Source: Gammaproteobacteria bacterium
GTDB lineage: Bacteria > Pseudomonadota > Gammaproteobacteria > S144-34
Length of the DNA: 17,791 bases
Reading direction: 5' to 3'
NCBI GenBank assembly: GCA_015487895.1
Contig: WFOW01000311.1
Coordinates: 1 to 17,791, forward strand
In this document: one piece after another, positions 9,001-16,372 of the stretch
How positions within the stretch are numbered: the first letter of the stretch is position 1
Layout of the letters: each line of letters opens with the position of its first letter
Made by a program: the position numbers and the translations under genes
Notes under the pieces: generated by a model
Database searches by the model: none
What the model was told of the DNA's origin: nothing
The model's input: only the letters and a program-made list of their open reading frames with translations

Positions 9001-11689
9001 GGTGGCGGCGTTGGGGCCGGACGGCGGCCCGATGCCCGAGGCCGGCACACTGCTCGAGCGGCTCGGCGCGCTGCACGCGCGCGAGCAGGAGGCCCTCGAG
9101 GCGGAGGAGACCGGAGAGGCCGCCGGCGCGACGGCCTCCTCTGGAGAAAAGGCGGCCGTCGGCGGCACCGAGGGTGCGCATGACGATCTCCTCGAGATCT
9201 TCCTCGAGGAGGGGGCCGAGATCCTGGACACGAGCGAGATGCTCCTGCACCGCTGGCACCAGGAGCACGAGAGCCCGGACGTGGTGCGCCAGCTCCAGCG
9301 CGAGCTCCACACCCTCAAGGGCGGGGCGCGCATGGCGGGCATCGAGGCCATCGGCAACCTCGCCCACGCGCTGGAGTCGCTCTTCACCGCCGTCGCCGAC
9401 GGTCACGTGCCGGTCTCGGAGCGCCTGCTCGACACCGTCCAGCGCGCCTTCGACGCGCTGCACCGCATGCTGGAGGAGGCGCGCGCGCAGCGGCCGGTGG
9501 CGGCGGCCGAGGCCATCCTGCAGGAGGTCGAGAACGTGCGCCTGGGCACGGCGGCGCTGTCCGACGAGAACGCCGCCGCCGTGGCCGGCGAGGAGGCCGC
9601 CGCCGGGGAGGCAGCGGAGGAGGCCGCCGAGGGCGGGCCGGCCGGAGGCCCGGAGGGGGAGGCCGGCGAGGCGCAGGAGGCGGTGGCCGCTGGCGGCGAG
9701 GCGCGTGCCGAGCCGCCCGAGCCCGCGGCGCCCCCGGCGGAGGCCGGGAAGGAGGCGGGCGGCGGCGCGGAGGTGGTGCCGCTGCGCCCGCGGGGAGGAG
9801 AGGCCGAGGAGCGCGAGCCGGGACCGCCCGTGGAGCGGCGTGCGCGTCCGCGCATCCACTACGAGACGGTGCGCGTGCGTGCCGATCTCCTCGACCAGCT
9901 CGTCAATCTCGCCGGCGAGATCAGCATCTATCGCTCGCGCCTTGAGCAGCAGTTCGGCGCCTTCCGTTTCAACCTGGCGGAGCTCGAGCAGACGGTGGCG
10001 CGCCTGCGCGAGCAGCTCCGCCGTCTGGAGATCGAGACCGAGGCCCAGATCCTCGCCACCTACCAGACCGAAGCCGGCGCGCTGCGCGAGGACTTCGACC
10101 CGCTCGAGCTCGACCGCTACTCCGCGGTGCAGGAGCTCTCGCGCGCGCTCGCCGAGAGCCTCAACGACCTGGTCAGCATCCAGGGGCTGCTCGAGAACCT
10201 CACGCGCGAGTCCGAGACCCTGCTGCTGCAGCAGTCGCGCGTGACCACCGACCTCCAGGAAGGGCTCATGCGCACGCGCATGGTGCCCTTCAGCGGGCTC
10301 GTGCCGCGCATGCGCCGCATCGTGCGCCAGGCCGCCGAGGAGCTGGGCAAGAAGGCGGAGCTGAGCGTGAGCGGGGCCGACGCCGAGCTCGACCGCACGG
10401 TGCTCGACCGCGTCACGGCGCCGCTCGAGCACATGCTGCGCAACGCCGTCTCGCACGGCATCGAGCCTCCGGAGGAGCGCCGCCGGCGCGGCAAGGACGA
10501 GGTCGGCCGCGTGCACGTGGCCGTCTCGCGCGAGGGCAACGAGGTGGTGATCCGCGTCTCCGACGACGGCGCCGGGATGGATCTGGCGGCCATCCGCCGC
10601 AAGGCCGTCGAGCGCGGCCTCCTCGCTCCCGACGCCCGGGTCGACGACGACGACCTCGTGCGCTTCATCTTCGAGTCCGGCTTCTCGACCGCGGCCGAGG
10701 TGACGCAGGTCGCCGGCCGCGGCGTCGGCATGGACGTGGTCAACGCCGAGGTCAAGCAGCTCGGCGGATCGCTCGACATCGCCTCGCGCCCGGGCCAGGG
10801 CACCACCTTCACCATCCGCCTGCCCTTCACGCTGGCCGTCAGCCGTGCCTTGCTGGTGCACGTCGGCGAGGACGTCTTCGCCGTGCCGCTGGCGAGCGTC
10901 GAAGGGGTGGTGCGCATGGAGCGCGACACCCTCGAGCGCTTCTACGGCGAGGGCGGCGAGGGCCTGACCTACGAGTACGCCGGCAACCGCTACCGCGTCG
11001 AGTACCTGGGGCGCCTGCTCGGCACCTGCGATCCGGTGCTCGGCGGCGAGCGCGCGCGCTTCCCCGTGCTGCTGGCCCGTGCCGGCGAGCACCGCATGGC
11101 GCTGCAGGTCGACGCCATCATGGGCGCGCGCGAGATCGTGGTGAAGTCCGTCGGGCCCCAGATCGCCACCGTGCGCGGCATCGCCGGCGCCACCATCCTC
11201 GGCGACGGGCGCGTGGTGCTGATCCTCGACATCGGCCCGCTGGTGCGCATGGGCGGCACCGTCACGGTGCACGTGCCGCCGGCCGAGGAGGCGGCCGAGG
11301 AGGCGCAGCCGACCACGGTCATGGTGGTCGACGACTCCATCACCATGCGGCGCGTGACCGCACGGCTGCTCGAGCGCAACCAGATGCAGGTGGTCACGGC
11401 CAAGGACGGGGTGGACGCGCTCGCCAAGCTGCAGGAGACCGTCCCCGACGTGATCCTGCTCGATATCGAGATGCCTCGCATGGACGGCTACGAGCTCGCC
11501 ACCCACATCCGCAACGAGGAGCGTCTGCGCCACATCCCCATCATCATGATCACCTCGCGCACCGGCGCGAAGCACCGCGAGCGCGCGGCCGAGATCGGCG
11601 TCGACCGCTACCTCGGCAAGCCCTACCAGGAGGCCGAGCTCCTCGAGAGCATCGAGGCGGTGCTGAGGGAACGTCATGGCCATGCCTGA
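6065..11689 (+). CDS. chpA: Giant CheA-type hybrid histidine kinase ChpA
   Basis: A 1874-residue cytoplasmic kinase and the core of the Pil-Chp system, expected to phosphorylate PilG, PilH and its own receiver. Modules in order: Hpt-like with H51 (LHQVRGTLQML); FimL-like helical region (about 170-300, ELLKNLLYYVARA); two Hpt-like folds with Arg at the His position (R358 in LRRVSDTL, R483 in FREVRGGL). Then come three canonical Hpt domains with H762 (HTLKGSGR), H926 (HTLHGSAR) and H1082 (HTLKGGAR). Ala/Glu/Pro-rich linkers lie at about 565-715 and 1165-1260. The dimerisation/ATPase part has N-box N1460, DDGAGMD at 1500-1506 and GRGVGMD at 1551. A CheW domain follows (about 1593-1729). The C-terminal receiver has D1756-D1757, phosphoacceptor D1800 and K1852. 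It is about 600 residues shorter than P. aeruginosa ChpA. The ATG at 6065 overlaps the pilK stop; an open frame continues upstream to 5402 but lies inside pilK. Confidence 0.95.
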   Translation: MSFGEGVDPGALGWVRAELEETLKQARQALEAYVEDPADTAQLQFCASYLHQVRGTLQMLELYGAAMLAEEMERVVQALLEDRVGQREDAYEVLMRALLQLPDYLERLQAGGRDLPVVLLPILNDLRATRGENLLSENALFNPDLSVEVPVEPAAPAPLPAPELAPRARSLRHMLQRGLLAWYRGQDGAAGLELMERALEGLQAACRPGNATRLWWAARGVVEALRDGGLETNVSLKLLLGQLDRQVRRIIEHGQDALEAEPPVELLKNLLYYVARASSRGPLVSAIQEAFRLGELLPDEEELEAAREALSGHNRQLLETVAAAIREDLGQVKDALDLIGRTGRASEQALSDMAEVLRRVSDTLAMLGLGAAREQVQAQIERLEALREEGGRPDPQALMDMADALLRVETSLEEGLAARETRPAGAEEERASAPLPEGEFRAVQAAVVREATADLAKAKEAIVGFIEAPWDHERLTHVPALFREVRGGLLMLGLGRAAAALEAVDRYVREDLLERRVVPEKEALDHLADAITAVEYYLEAVSEGRTDRDRILATAEAAVAALGHPVAPAEEEAAGEEVPAAEGETPAEAGAEPAQAGEPAPADEAVPDEETAAREADEPPAVEEIELTAPGAVDEAGEPVAGEGEAAAEPGEEAASGVEADDAGEALAGAAAGDEAADEEAPADGPPEEEARGAAEAAAQPLHAPDTGEPLEVLAGEVEPDILDIFIEEAEEELATLRELVPRWRSNPDDRDALVTVRRAFHTLKGSGRLVGAQVVGEFAWCFENMLNRVIDGTIGTSPALLDLLDEALEVLPQLIEQLRGGPAPQADVQSLLDRAHRLAKGEAVEAGPPAYAPVAEEAAATVVEEGAQAAAAAEPAAPAMDPTLYEIFSKESATHLAAVQDFLDACAGGDEAACRPTDALVRALHTLHGSARMAGADAVAEVAGLAERYVKAVQARQVPLPPEGREALAEAAGTIGRMVAALGPDGGPMPEAGTLLERLGALHAREQEALEAEETGEAAGATASSGEKAAVGGTEGAHDDLLEIFLEEGAEILDTSEMLLHRWHQEHESPDVVRQLQRELHTLKGGARMAGIEAIGNLAHALESLFTAVADGHVPVSERLLDTVQRAFDALHRMLEEARAQRPVAAAEAILQEVENVRLGTAALSDENAAAVAGEEAAAGEAAEEAAEGGPAGGPEGEAGEAQEAVAAGGEARAEPPEPAAPPAEAGKEAGGGAEVVPLRPRGGEAEEREPGPPVERRARPRIHYETVRVRADLLDQLVNLAGEISIYRSRLEQQFGAFRFNLAELEQTVARLREQLRRLEIETEAQILATYQTEAGALREDFDPLELDRYSAVQELSRALAESLNDLVSIQGLLENLTRESETLLLQQSRVTTDLQEGLMRTRMVPFSGLVPRMRRIVRQAAEELGKKAELSVSGADAELDRTVLDRVTAPLEHMLRNAVSHGIEPPEERRRRGKDEVGRVHVAVSREGNEVVIRVSDDGAGMDLAAIRRKAVERGLLAPDARVDDDDLVRFIFESGFSTAAEVTQVAGRGVGMDVVNAEVKQLGGSLDIASRPGQGTTFTIRLPFTLAVSRALLVHVGEDVFAVPLASVEGVVRMERDTLERFYGEGGEGLTYEYAGNRYRVEYLGRLLGTCDPVLGGERARFPVLLARAGEHRMALQVDAIMGAREIVVKSVGPQIATVRGIAGATILGDGRVVLILDIGPLVRMGGTVTVHVPPAEEAAEEAQPTTVMVVDDSITMRRVTARLLERNQMQVVTAKDGVDALAKLQETVPDVILLDIEMPRMDGYELATHIRNEERLRHIPIIMITSRTGAKHRERAAEIGVDRYLGKPYQEAELLESIEAVLRERHGHA

Positions 11690-12761
11690 GCCACGCGCCC
11701 AGCCGCTGCGGGTGGCCGTGGTCGGCGCGGCCGAGGGCGAGCGCCGCAGCCTGTGCCGGCTGCTGGCGGCCGCCGGGCTCGAGGTGGTGCTCGAGGTCTC
11801 GCCCGAGGAGCTGCCCTGCGGGCGCGTCGAGGACTGGCGCGGGGCCGAGGTCATCCTGCTGGACCTCGACGACGGCGACGAGGCCGGCATGGCCTGCCTC
11901 GCGCGCCTCGCCGAGGGCCCGCCGCTGCCGCTGGTCTTCGTCGACGGTGAGACGGTGCGTGCGAGCACCGGCCCGCGCCTCGGGCGCGTGCTCGCCGAGA
12001 AGCTCGCGGCGGAGGCCGGGCGCGCATCGCCGGTGCCGCGCGAGACGGCGCCACCGCGGCGGCCGCTGCGCGTGGTGGGCCCAGCGGCCGGGCGCGTCCC
12101 GGAGCGGGTGGAGGCCAGCGGAGAGGCCGGCGCGCCCGCCGCGGCCGGTGGCGGCCCGCAGGCCCCGGTCGAGGTGTGGGGCCTGGGCGCCTCCATCGGA
12201 GGGCCGCAGGCGCTCAAGCGCTTCCTCGCGCGCCTGCCTGCCGGCCTTCCCTTCGGTTTCGTGCTCGCCCAGCACATCGGCGAGAGCTTCCTCGACCTGC
12301 TGGCGCACCAGCTCGACCGCGAGACCCCGCTGCGGGTGCGGGTCGCGCAGGACGGCGACCGCCTGGCCGCGGGCGACGTGCTGGTGGTGCCGGTGGGGCG
12401 CGTGCCGGTGCTCGGCGCCGACGGGAGCGTGCGCCTCCGGCCGCTGGGCGAGAGCGTCTACGACCCCTCGATCGACCGCACCCTGGAGGCCGTGGCCGCG
12501 GCCTGGGGCGAGCGCAGCGGCGCCATCCTGTTCAGCGGCATGGGCGACGACGGCCTGCGCGGGTGCCGGGAGATCGTGCGCCGCGGGGGCACCGTGTGGG
12601 CCCAGGAGCCCGGGAGCTGCGTGGTCAGCAGCATGGCCGACCAGGCGCGCGAGCGCGGCTACGTCGGCTTCAGCGGCACGCCCGAGCGGCTCGCCGACCA
12701 CCTACGGGCACGTGCGCTGCGGCTTGCGCGCGCCGCGGCGCGCGTGCGCAAGGGAGGCTAG
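11676..12761 (+). CDS. chpB: CheB-type methylesterase ChpB with degenerate receiver
   Basis: A 361-residue protein expected to remove methyl groups (and possibly deamidate glutamines) from PilJ, opposing PilK. The C-terminal CheB catalytic domain (about 165-350) shows the expected triad: S173 (in GLGASIGGPQAL), H200 (in LAQHIGESF) and D292 (in FSGMGDDGLRG). The N-terminal 80 residues resemble a receiver (VAVVGAAEGERRSLCRLLAAAG, then EVILLDLDDGDE). The paired acidic residues after strand 1 are replaced by GAAE, so normal phosphorylation is doubtful. A Pro/Ala/Gly linker joins the two parts. The ATG at 11676 has AGGGA 5 nt upstream, and the gene overlaps the chpA end by 14 nt. A second in-frame ATG lies at 11682. 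P. aeruginosa ChpB is about 345 residues. Confidence 0.92.
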   Translation: MAMPEPRAQPLRVAVVGAAEGERRSLCRLLAAAGLEVVLEVSPEELPCGRVEDWRGAEVILLDLDDGDEAGMACLARLAEGPPLPLVFVDGETVRASTGPRLGRVLAEKLAAEAGRASPVPRETAPPRRPLRVVGPAAGRVPERVEASGEAGAPAAAGGGPQAPVEVWGLGASIGGPQALKRFLARLPAGLPFGFVLAQHIGESFLDLLAHQLDRETPLRVRVAQDGDRLAAGDVLVVPVGRVPVLGADGSVRLRPLGESVYDPSIDRTLEAVAAAWGERSGAILFSGMGDDGLRGCREIVRRGGTVWAQEPGSCVVSSMADQARERGYVGFSGTPERLADHLRARALRLARAAARVRKGG

Positions 12762-12764
12762 CCG

Positions 12765-13241
12765 ATGGCACGGCCGGCCGAGACCATCCGCTGCCTGCTG
12801 CTCCCGGTGGGGGAGCTGCAGGTGCTGCTGCCGGGCGCGGCGGTGGCCGAGGTCGCCGCCTGGCGGGCGCCGCAGCCCGTGGAGGGCGCCCCCGCCTGGC
12901 TCATGGGCCGGGTCGAGTGGCGCGGGACCGCTGTGCCCGTGAGCGACCTCGAGGCGCTGGTGCATGGAAGGGAGCCAGCGCCCGTGGGCCGTCGCGCACG
13001 GCTCGCCGTGCTCCACAGCCTGGCCGAGGACGACCTGCTGCCCTTCCACGCCCTCGTGCTGCGCCGGGTGCCGCACATGGTGCACGTGTTTCCGGGGCTG
13101 GTGACGCCCGAGGAGCGTGCGGCGGGGCTCGCCCACGGGGTCGTCGCCCAGACCGTGAGCGTGCACGGCGAGCACGCCGTCATCCCGGACCTCGACGTCC
13201 TCGAGCGCAGCGTGCGCGGGGCGCTCGGCCTCGCCGGCTGA
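12765..13241 (+). CDS. chpC: CheW-like protein ChpC
   Basis: A 158-residue CheW-domain protein that begins 3 nt after the chpB stop, with AAGGGAGG serving as ribosome binding site at the end of chpB. The CheW fold is visible from residue 8 (IRCLLLPVGELQVLLPGAAVAEVAAW), through WLMGRVEWRGTAVPVSDLEAL, to the C-terminus. It should act as a second coupling protein, linking ChpA to PilJ or to other receptors; in Pseudomonas ChpC connects additional chemoreceptors. It is the last gene of the operon here: no chpD or chpE follows. The assignment rests on position and length (P. aeruginosa ChpC is about 168), because CheW sequences diverge strongly. Confidence 0.87.
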   Translation: MARPAETIRCLLLPVGELQVLLPGAAVAEVAAWRAPQPVEGAPAWLMGRVEWRGTAVPVSDLEALVHGREPAPVGRRARLAVLHSLAEDDLLPFHALVLRRVPHMVHVFPGLVTPEERAAGLAHGVVAQTVSVHGEHAVIPDLDVLERSVRGALGLAG

Positions 13242-13265
13242 CTCTCCCCGCCAAGGTCTTTCCCT

Positions 13266-14000
13266 TCAGCCCAGGTCCCCGTGCAGCGCCTGCAGGGCGG
13301 CGAGCGCCGCGAGCCCCGCCGTCTCCGTGCGCAGCACGCGCGGGCCGAGACGCAGCCCCCGGAAGCCGGCTTTTCCCGCCGCGGCGCGCTCGCCGTCCGT
13401 GAGCCCACCCTCCGGGCCCACGAGCAGGGCGAGGGCCGTGCCCGGCGGCGCCAGGGCCCGCGGGCCCTCGGCGGCGGCGGGATCGAGCAGGCAGCGCGCG
13501 GCGGGCAGCGCCGGGTCGGCGAGCGCCGCAGCGAGCGGACGCGGCGGCGCGACCTCCGGCACCACCGCGCGTCCGCACTGCTCCGCGGCGGCGGCCGCCA
13601 CCGCCTGCCAGTGGGCGCGGCGGCGCTCGGCGCGGGCGCCGTCGAGGCGCGGCACGCTGCGCGCGGTGAGCACCGGCAGGATGCGCGCGGCGCCGAGCTC
13701 CACCGCCTTCTGCACCACGAGATCCATGCGCTCGCCGCGGCACACGCCCTGGATGAGCGTGACGGCGAGCGGGCTCTCGGGGAGCGGCGCCACGGGTGCG
13801 CCCACGCGCACGCGGGCCGTGCCGCGCGCGGCAGCGGCGAGCTCGGCCTCGTGCTCGCGGCCCGCCCCGTCGAAGACGCGCAGCCGCGCCCCCGGCCGCA
13901 GCCGCAGTACCTGGAGCAGGTGCCGTGCCGCGGCCGGCGGCAGGTCGAGCTCGGCACCCTCCGCGAGCGGGGCCGGCACGTGGATGCGCGGGATTTTCAT
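13266..14000 (-). CDS. rsmE: 16S rRNA (uracil-1498-N3)-methyltransferase RsmE
   Basis: A 244-residue SPOUT-class methyltransferase that uses SAM to methylate U1498 of 16S rRNA in the 30S subunit. The N-terminal PUA-like part (about 1-70) includes MKIPRIHV and HLLQVLRLRPGARLRVFDG. The SPOUT knot carries GPEGG at 195-199 (LLVGPEGGLTDGE) and LGPRVLRTETA at 218-228, the family signatures for SAM binding. Length matches the family (about 243). The ATG at 14000 gives the expected N-terminus, but no Shine-Dalgarno sequence is visible before it, and the heptamer array lies 15 nt upstream. It converges on chpC with only 24 nt between stops. It is the last gene of the ahcY-metF-bioA-rsmE set. Confidence 0.95.
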   Translation of the reverse strand: MKIPRIHVPAPLAEGAELDLPPAAARHLLQVLRLRPGARLRVFDGAGREHEAELAAAARGTARVRVGAPVAPLPESPLAVTLIQGVCRGERMDLVVQKAVELGAARILPVLTARSVPRLDGARAERRRAHWQAVAAAAAEQCGRAVVPEVAPPRPLAAALADPALPAARCLLDPAAAEGPRALAPPGTALALLVGPEGGLTDGERAAAGKAGFRGLRLGPRVLRTETAGLAALAALQALHGDLG

Positions 14001-14015
14001 CGGTGCGGAGTCTGC

Positions 14016-14113
14016 AGTTGACGGTTTACGGCGTACGGTATGCGGCTTGCGGTGGCCTGGTTGTGCAGGACGAGGATCGCCTGCCGCAGCCTGTCAACCG
14101 CAAACCGTGAACT
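14016..14113 (-). repeat. Degenerate heptamer array with inverted arms, between bioA and rsmE
   Basis: On the plus strand six consecutive heptamers run from 14016 to 14057 in strict 7-nt register. The first is AGTTGAC, the second GGTTTAC, and the rest drift from the same pattern. After a 34-nt spacer, three heptamers of the opposite orientation (for example CGCAAAC) occupy 14092-14112. Bases 14016-14031 pair with 14098-14113 (14 of 16 pairs). An inner stem can form between GCAGG (14065-14069) and CCTGC (14080-14084). The outer arm touches the base after the bioA stop codon. The arms are markedly less GC-rich than the flanking genes. A matching array lies at 16393-16449. Confidence 0.75.
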
Positions 14114-15463
14114 TCAATCACGTGTTGCGAGATCGATCCCCTCCGCCGCGACCTCGACCATGAGGTCGATCTCCTTCTCGGTGACGACGTAGGGCGGCAT
14201 GAAGTAGACGACGTTGCCCAGCGGACGCAGCAGCACGCCGCGCTCGAGGCCGTGCCGGTAGACGCGCAGCCCGCGCCGCTCCTGCCACGGATAGGGCTCG
14301 AGGCGCGCGCGGTCGCGCACGAGCTCGATGGCGAGGATCATGCCGGTCTGGCGGATTTCGCCCACGTGGGGATGGTCCGCGAGGGCCGCGGCGGTCGCCT
14401 CGCCCATGCGCGCGGCGAGCGCGCGGTTGCGCTCCAGCACCGGCTCCTCGGCGAAGATGTCGAGGGTGGCGAGCGCCGCGGCGCAGCCCAGCGGGTTGCC
14501 CGTATAGCTGTGCGAGTGCAGAAAGGCCCGCAGCGTCTCGTAGTCGTCGTAGAAGGCCGCGTAGACCTCCTCGGTGGTGAGGACGGCGGCGAGCGGCAGG
14601 AAGCCGCCCGTCAGCCCCTTGGACAGGCACAGGAAGTCGGGACGGATGCCCGCCTGCTCGCAGGCGAAGAGCGTCCCGGTGCGGCCGAAGCCGACCGCGA
14701 TCTCGTCGGCGATGAGGTGCACGCGGTGGCGGTCGCAGGCCTCGCGCAGCAGCCGCAGGTAGGACGGGGGGTACATGCGCATGTGGCCCGCGCACTGCAC
14801 CAGCGGCTCGACGATCACGGCGCACACCTCGCCGGCGTGCCGCTCGAGCGCCGCCTCCATGTGCGCGAACAAGCGCTCGGCGTGCGCGTCCCACTCCGCG
14901 CGCGGCACCCCGAAGCAGTCGGGCGAGGGGACCGTGACGGGGCGCATGAGGAGCGGCTCGTAGGTCTCCTTGTAGAGGGCGACGTCGCCCACCGCGAGCG
15001 CGCCCAGGGTCTCGCCGTGGTAGCTGTTCGAGAGGTTGACGAAGCGCGTGCGGCCGGGCTCGCCGCGGTTGCGCCAATAGTGGAAGCTCATCTTGAGCGC
15101 CACCTCCACCGCCGAGGAGCCGTTGTCGGCGTAGAAGCAGCGCGCGAGGCCGTCCGGGGCCAGGGCCGTGAGGCGCTCGGCGAGCCGCACGGCGGGCTCG
15201 TGCGTGAAGCCCGCGAGCAGCACGTGCTCGAGACGCGCGGCCTGCTCGGCGACGGCGCGGGCGATGCGCGGGTTGGCGTGGCCGAAGAGGTTGACCCACC
15301 AGGAGCTGATGGCGTCGAGGTAGCGCCGTCCGTCGAAGTCCTCGAGCCATGCCCCCTCGGCGCGCCGCACCGGCACCAGCGGCAGGCGCTCGTGGTCCTT
15401 CATCTGGGTGCAGGGGTGCCACAGCACCCGGAGGTCGCGCGCGATCCACTCGCGGTTGCCCAC
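14114..15463 (-). CDS. bioA: Adenosylmethionine-8-amino-7-oxononanoate aminotransferase BioA
   Basis: A 449-residue PLP enzyme of the class III aminotransferase family. It converts 7-keto-8-aminopelargonate to 7,8-diaminopelargonate in biotin synthesis, classically with SAM as amino donor. Visible signatures are LWHPCTQMKDHE (14-25), SSWWVNLFGHANP, YADNGSSAVEVALKMSFHYW, DEIAVGFGRTG and the PLP lysine K282 (in CLSKGLTGG). The C-terminal part has GVLLRPLGNVVYFMPPY. C18 stands where E. coli BioA has Tyr17, a residue reported to line the substrate site. The start is GTG at 15463, with GGAG about 9 nt upstream and a 17-nt gap from metF. No other bio genes are nearby. BioA is very likely; the amino donor is not certain. 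Confidence 0.93.
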   Translation of the reverse strand: MGNREWIARDLRVLWHPCTQMKDHERLPLVPVRRAEGAWLEDFDGRRYLDAISSWWVNLFGHANPRIARAVAEQAARLEHVLLAGFTHEPAVRLAERLTALAPDGLARCFYADNGSSAVEVALKMSFHYWRNRGEPGRTRFVNLSNSYHGETLGALAVGDVALYKETYEPLLMRPVTVPSPDCFGVPRAEWDAHAERLFAHMEAALERHAGEVCAVIVEPLVQCAGHMRMYPPSYLRLLREACDRHRVHLIADEIAVGFGRTGTLFACEQAGIRPDFLCLSKGLTGGFLPLAAVLTTEEVYAAFYDDYETLRAFLHSHSYTGNPLGCAAALATLDIFAEEPVLERNRALAARMGEATAAALADHPHVGEIRQTGMILAIELVRDRARLEPYPWQERRGLRVYRHGLERGVLLRPLGNVVYFMPPYVVTEKEIDLMVEVAAEGIDLATRD

Positions 15464-15480
15464 GGCGGGCGCTCCGCCTC

Positions 15481-16362
15481 TCAGCGGCCGGCGGCGGTGG
15501 GCGCGGCGGCGCGCGGCAGGCCGAGCCGCTCCCAGATGGCGAGCACCGGCTCGGCGCGGTTGAGGGTGTAGAAGTGCAGGCCGGGGGCGCCGGCCTCGAG
15601 CAGCCGCGCGCAGAGCTCGGCGACGACGTCCGCGCCGAAGGCGCGCAGCGAGGCGAGGTCGTCGCCGTAGTCCTCGAGGCGCTTGCGGATCCAGCGCGGG
15701 ATCTCGGCGCCGCAGGCGTCGGAGAAGCGCGCGAGCTGCGCGTAGTTGGTGATGGGCATGATGCCCGGCACGATGGGGATTTCCAGCCCCATGGCCTCGC
15801 AGTCGTCCACGAAGCGGAAGTAGGCGTCGGCGTTGTAGAAGTACTGGGTGATGGCCGAATCCGCGCCCGCCTCCACCTTGCGCCGGAAGTGCTCGAGATC
15901 GGCGCGCGCGCCCGTCGCCTGCGGGTGGAACTCGGGATAGGCGGCGACCTCGATGTGGAAATGCCTCCCGGTGGTCTCGCGGATGAAGGCCACGAGCTCG
16001 TTGGCGTAGCGCAGCTCGCCGGGCTCGACCATGCCCGAGGGCAGGTCCCCGCGCAGGGCGACGATGCGCCGCACCCCGGCGGCGCGGTAGCGCTCGAGCA
16101 GCTCGCGGATGGCCGTGCGCGTGGATCCGATGCAGGAGAGGTGCGGCGCCACCTCGACCCCGGTGGCCTCGCGCAGCGCGAGCACGGTCTCGTAGGTGCG
16201 TTCGCGCGTCGAGCCGCCCGCGCCGTAGGTCACGGAGAAGAAGGCCGGACGCAGGGGCAGCAGCGCCTCCCGGGCCTCGCGCAGGCGCGCTTCCCCCTCC
16301 GGCGTCTTCGGCGGGAAGAACTCGAAGCTGAACTCCTGCGGGAAGCGGCGCTGTGTCTCCAT
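15481..16362 (-). CDS. metF: 5,10-methylenetetrahydrofolate reductase MetF
   Basis: A 293-residue FAD-containing TIM-barrel enzyme that reduces methylenetetrahydrofolate to methyltetrahydrofolate, the methyl donor for homocysteine-to-methionine conversion. Signatures are FSFEFFPPKT with the catalytic Glu E14, FFSVTYGAGGSTRERT, PHLSCIG, IVALRGDLP with D106, AITQYFYNADAYF with Q173, PGIMPITN and GLHFYTLNR. Length equals that of bacterial MetF (about 290). The ATG at 16362 gives the normal N-terminus. However, no Shine-Dalgarno sequence is visible, and a 7-bp hairpin sits 10 nt upstream. Lying downstream of ahcY, it links removal of S-adenosylhomocysteine to methionine resynthesis. Confidence 0.96.
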   Translation of the reverse strand: METQRRFPQEFSFEFFPPKTPEGEARLREAREALLPLRPAFFSVTYGAGGSTRERTYETVLALREATGVEVAPHLSCIGSTRTAIRELLERYRAAGVRRIVALRGDLPSGMVEPGELRYANELVAFIRETTGRHFHIEVAAYPEFHPQATGARADLEHFRRKVEAGADSAITQYFYNADAYFRFVDDCEAMGLEIPIVPGIMPITNYAQLARFSDACGAEIPRWIRKRLEDYGDDLASLRAFGADVVAELCARLLEAGAPGLHFYTLNRAEPVLAIWERLGLPRAAAPTAAGR

Positions 16363-16372
16363 GACGGAAGGC

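Noticed and set aside
6011..12277. A 2088-codon open frame on the minus strand opposite chpA and the start of chpB
   Set aside because: Its translation is low-complexity (Arg, Ala, Gly, Leu, His-rich) with no recognisable domain, while the plus strand encodes a full ChpA. Strong third-position GC bias removes stops from the antisense frame.
14016..14113. CRISPR array
   Set aside because: Repeats are 7 nt, contiguous and degenerate with no unique spacers, and no cas genes are present.
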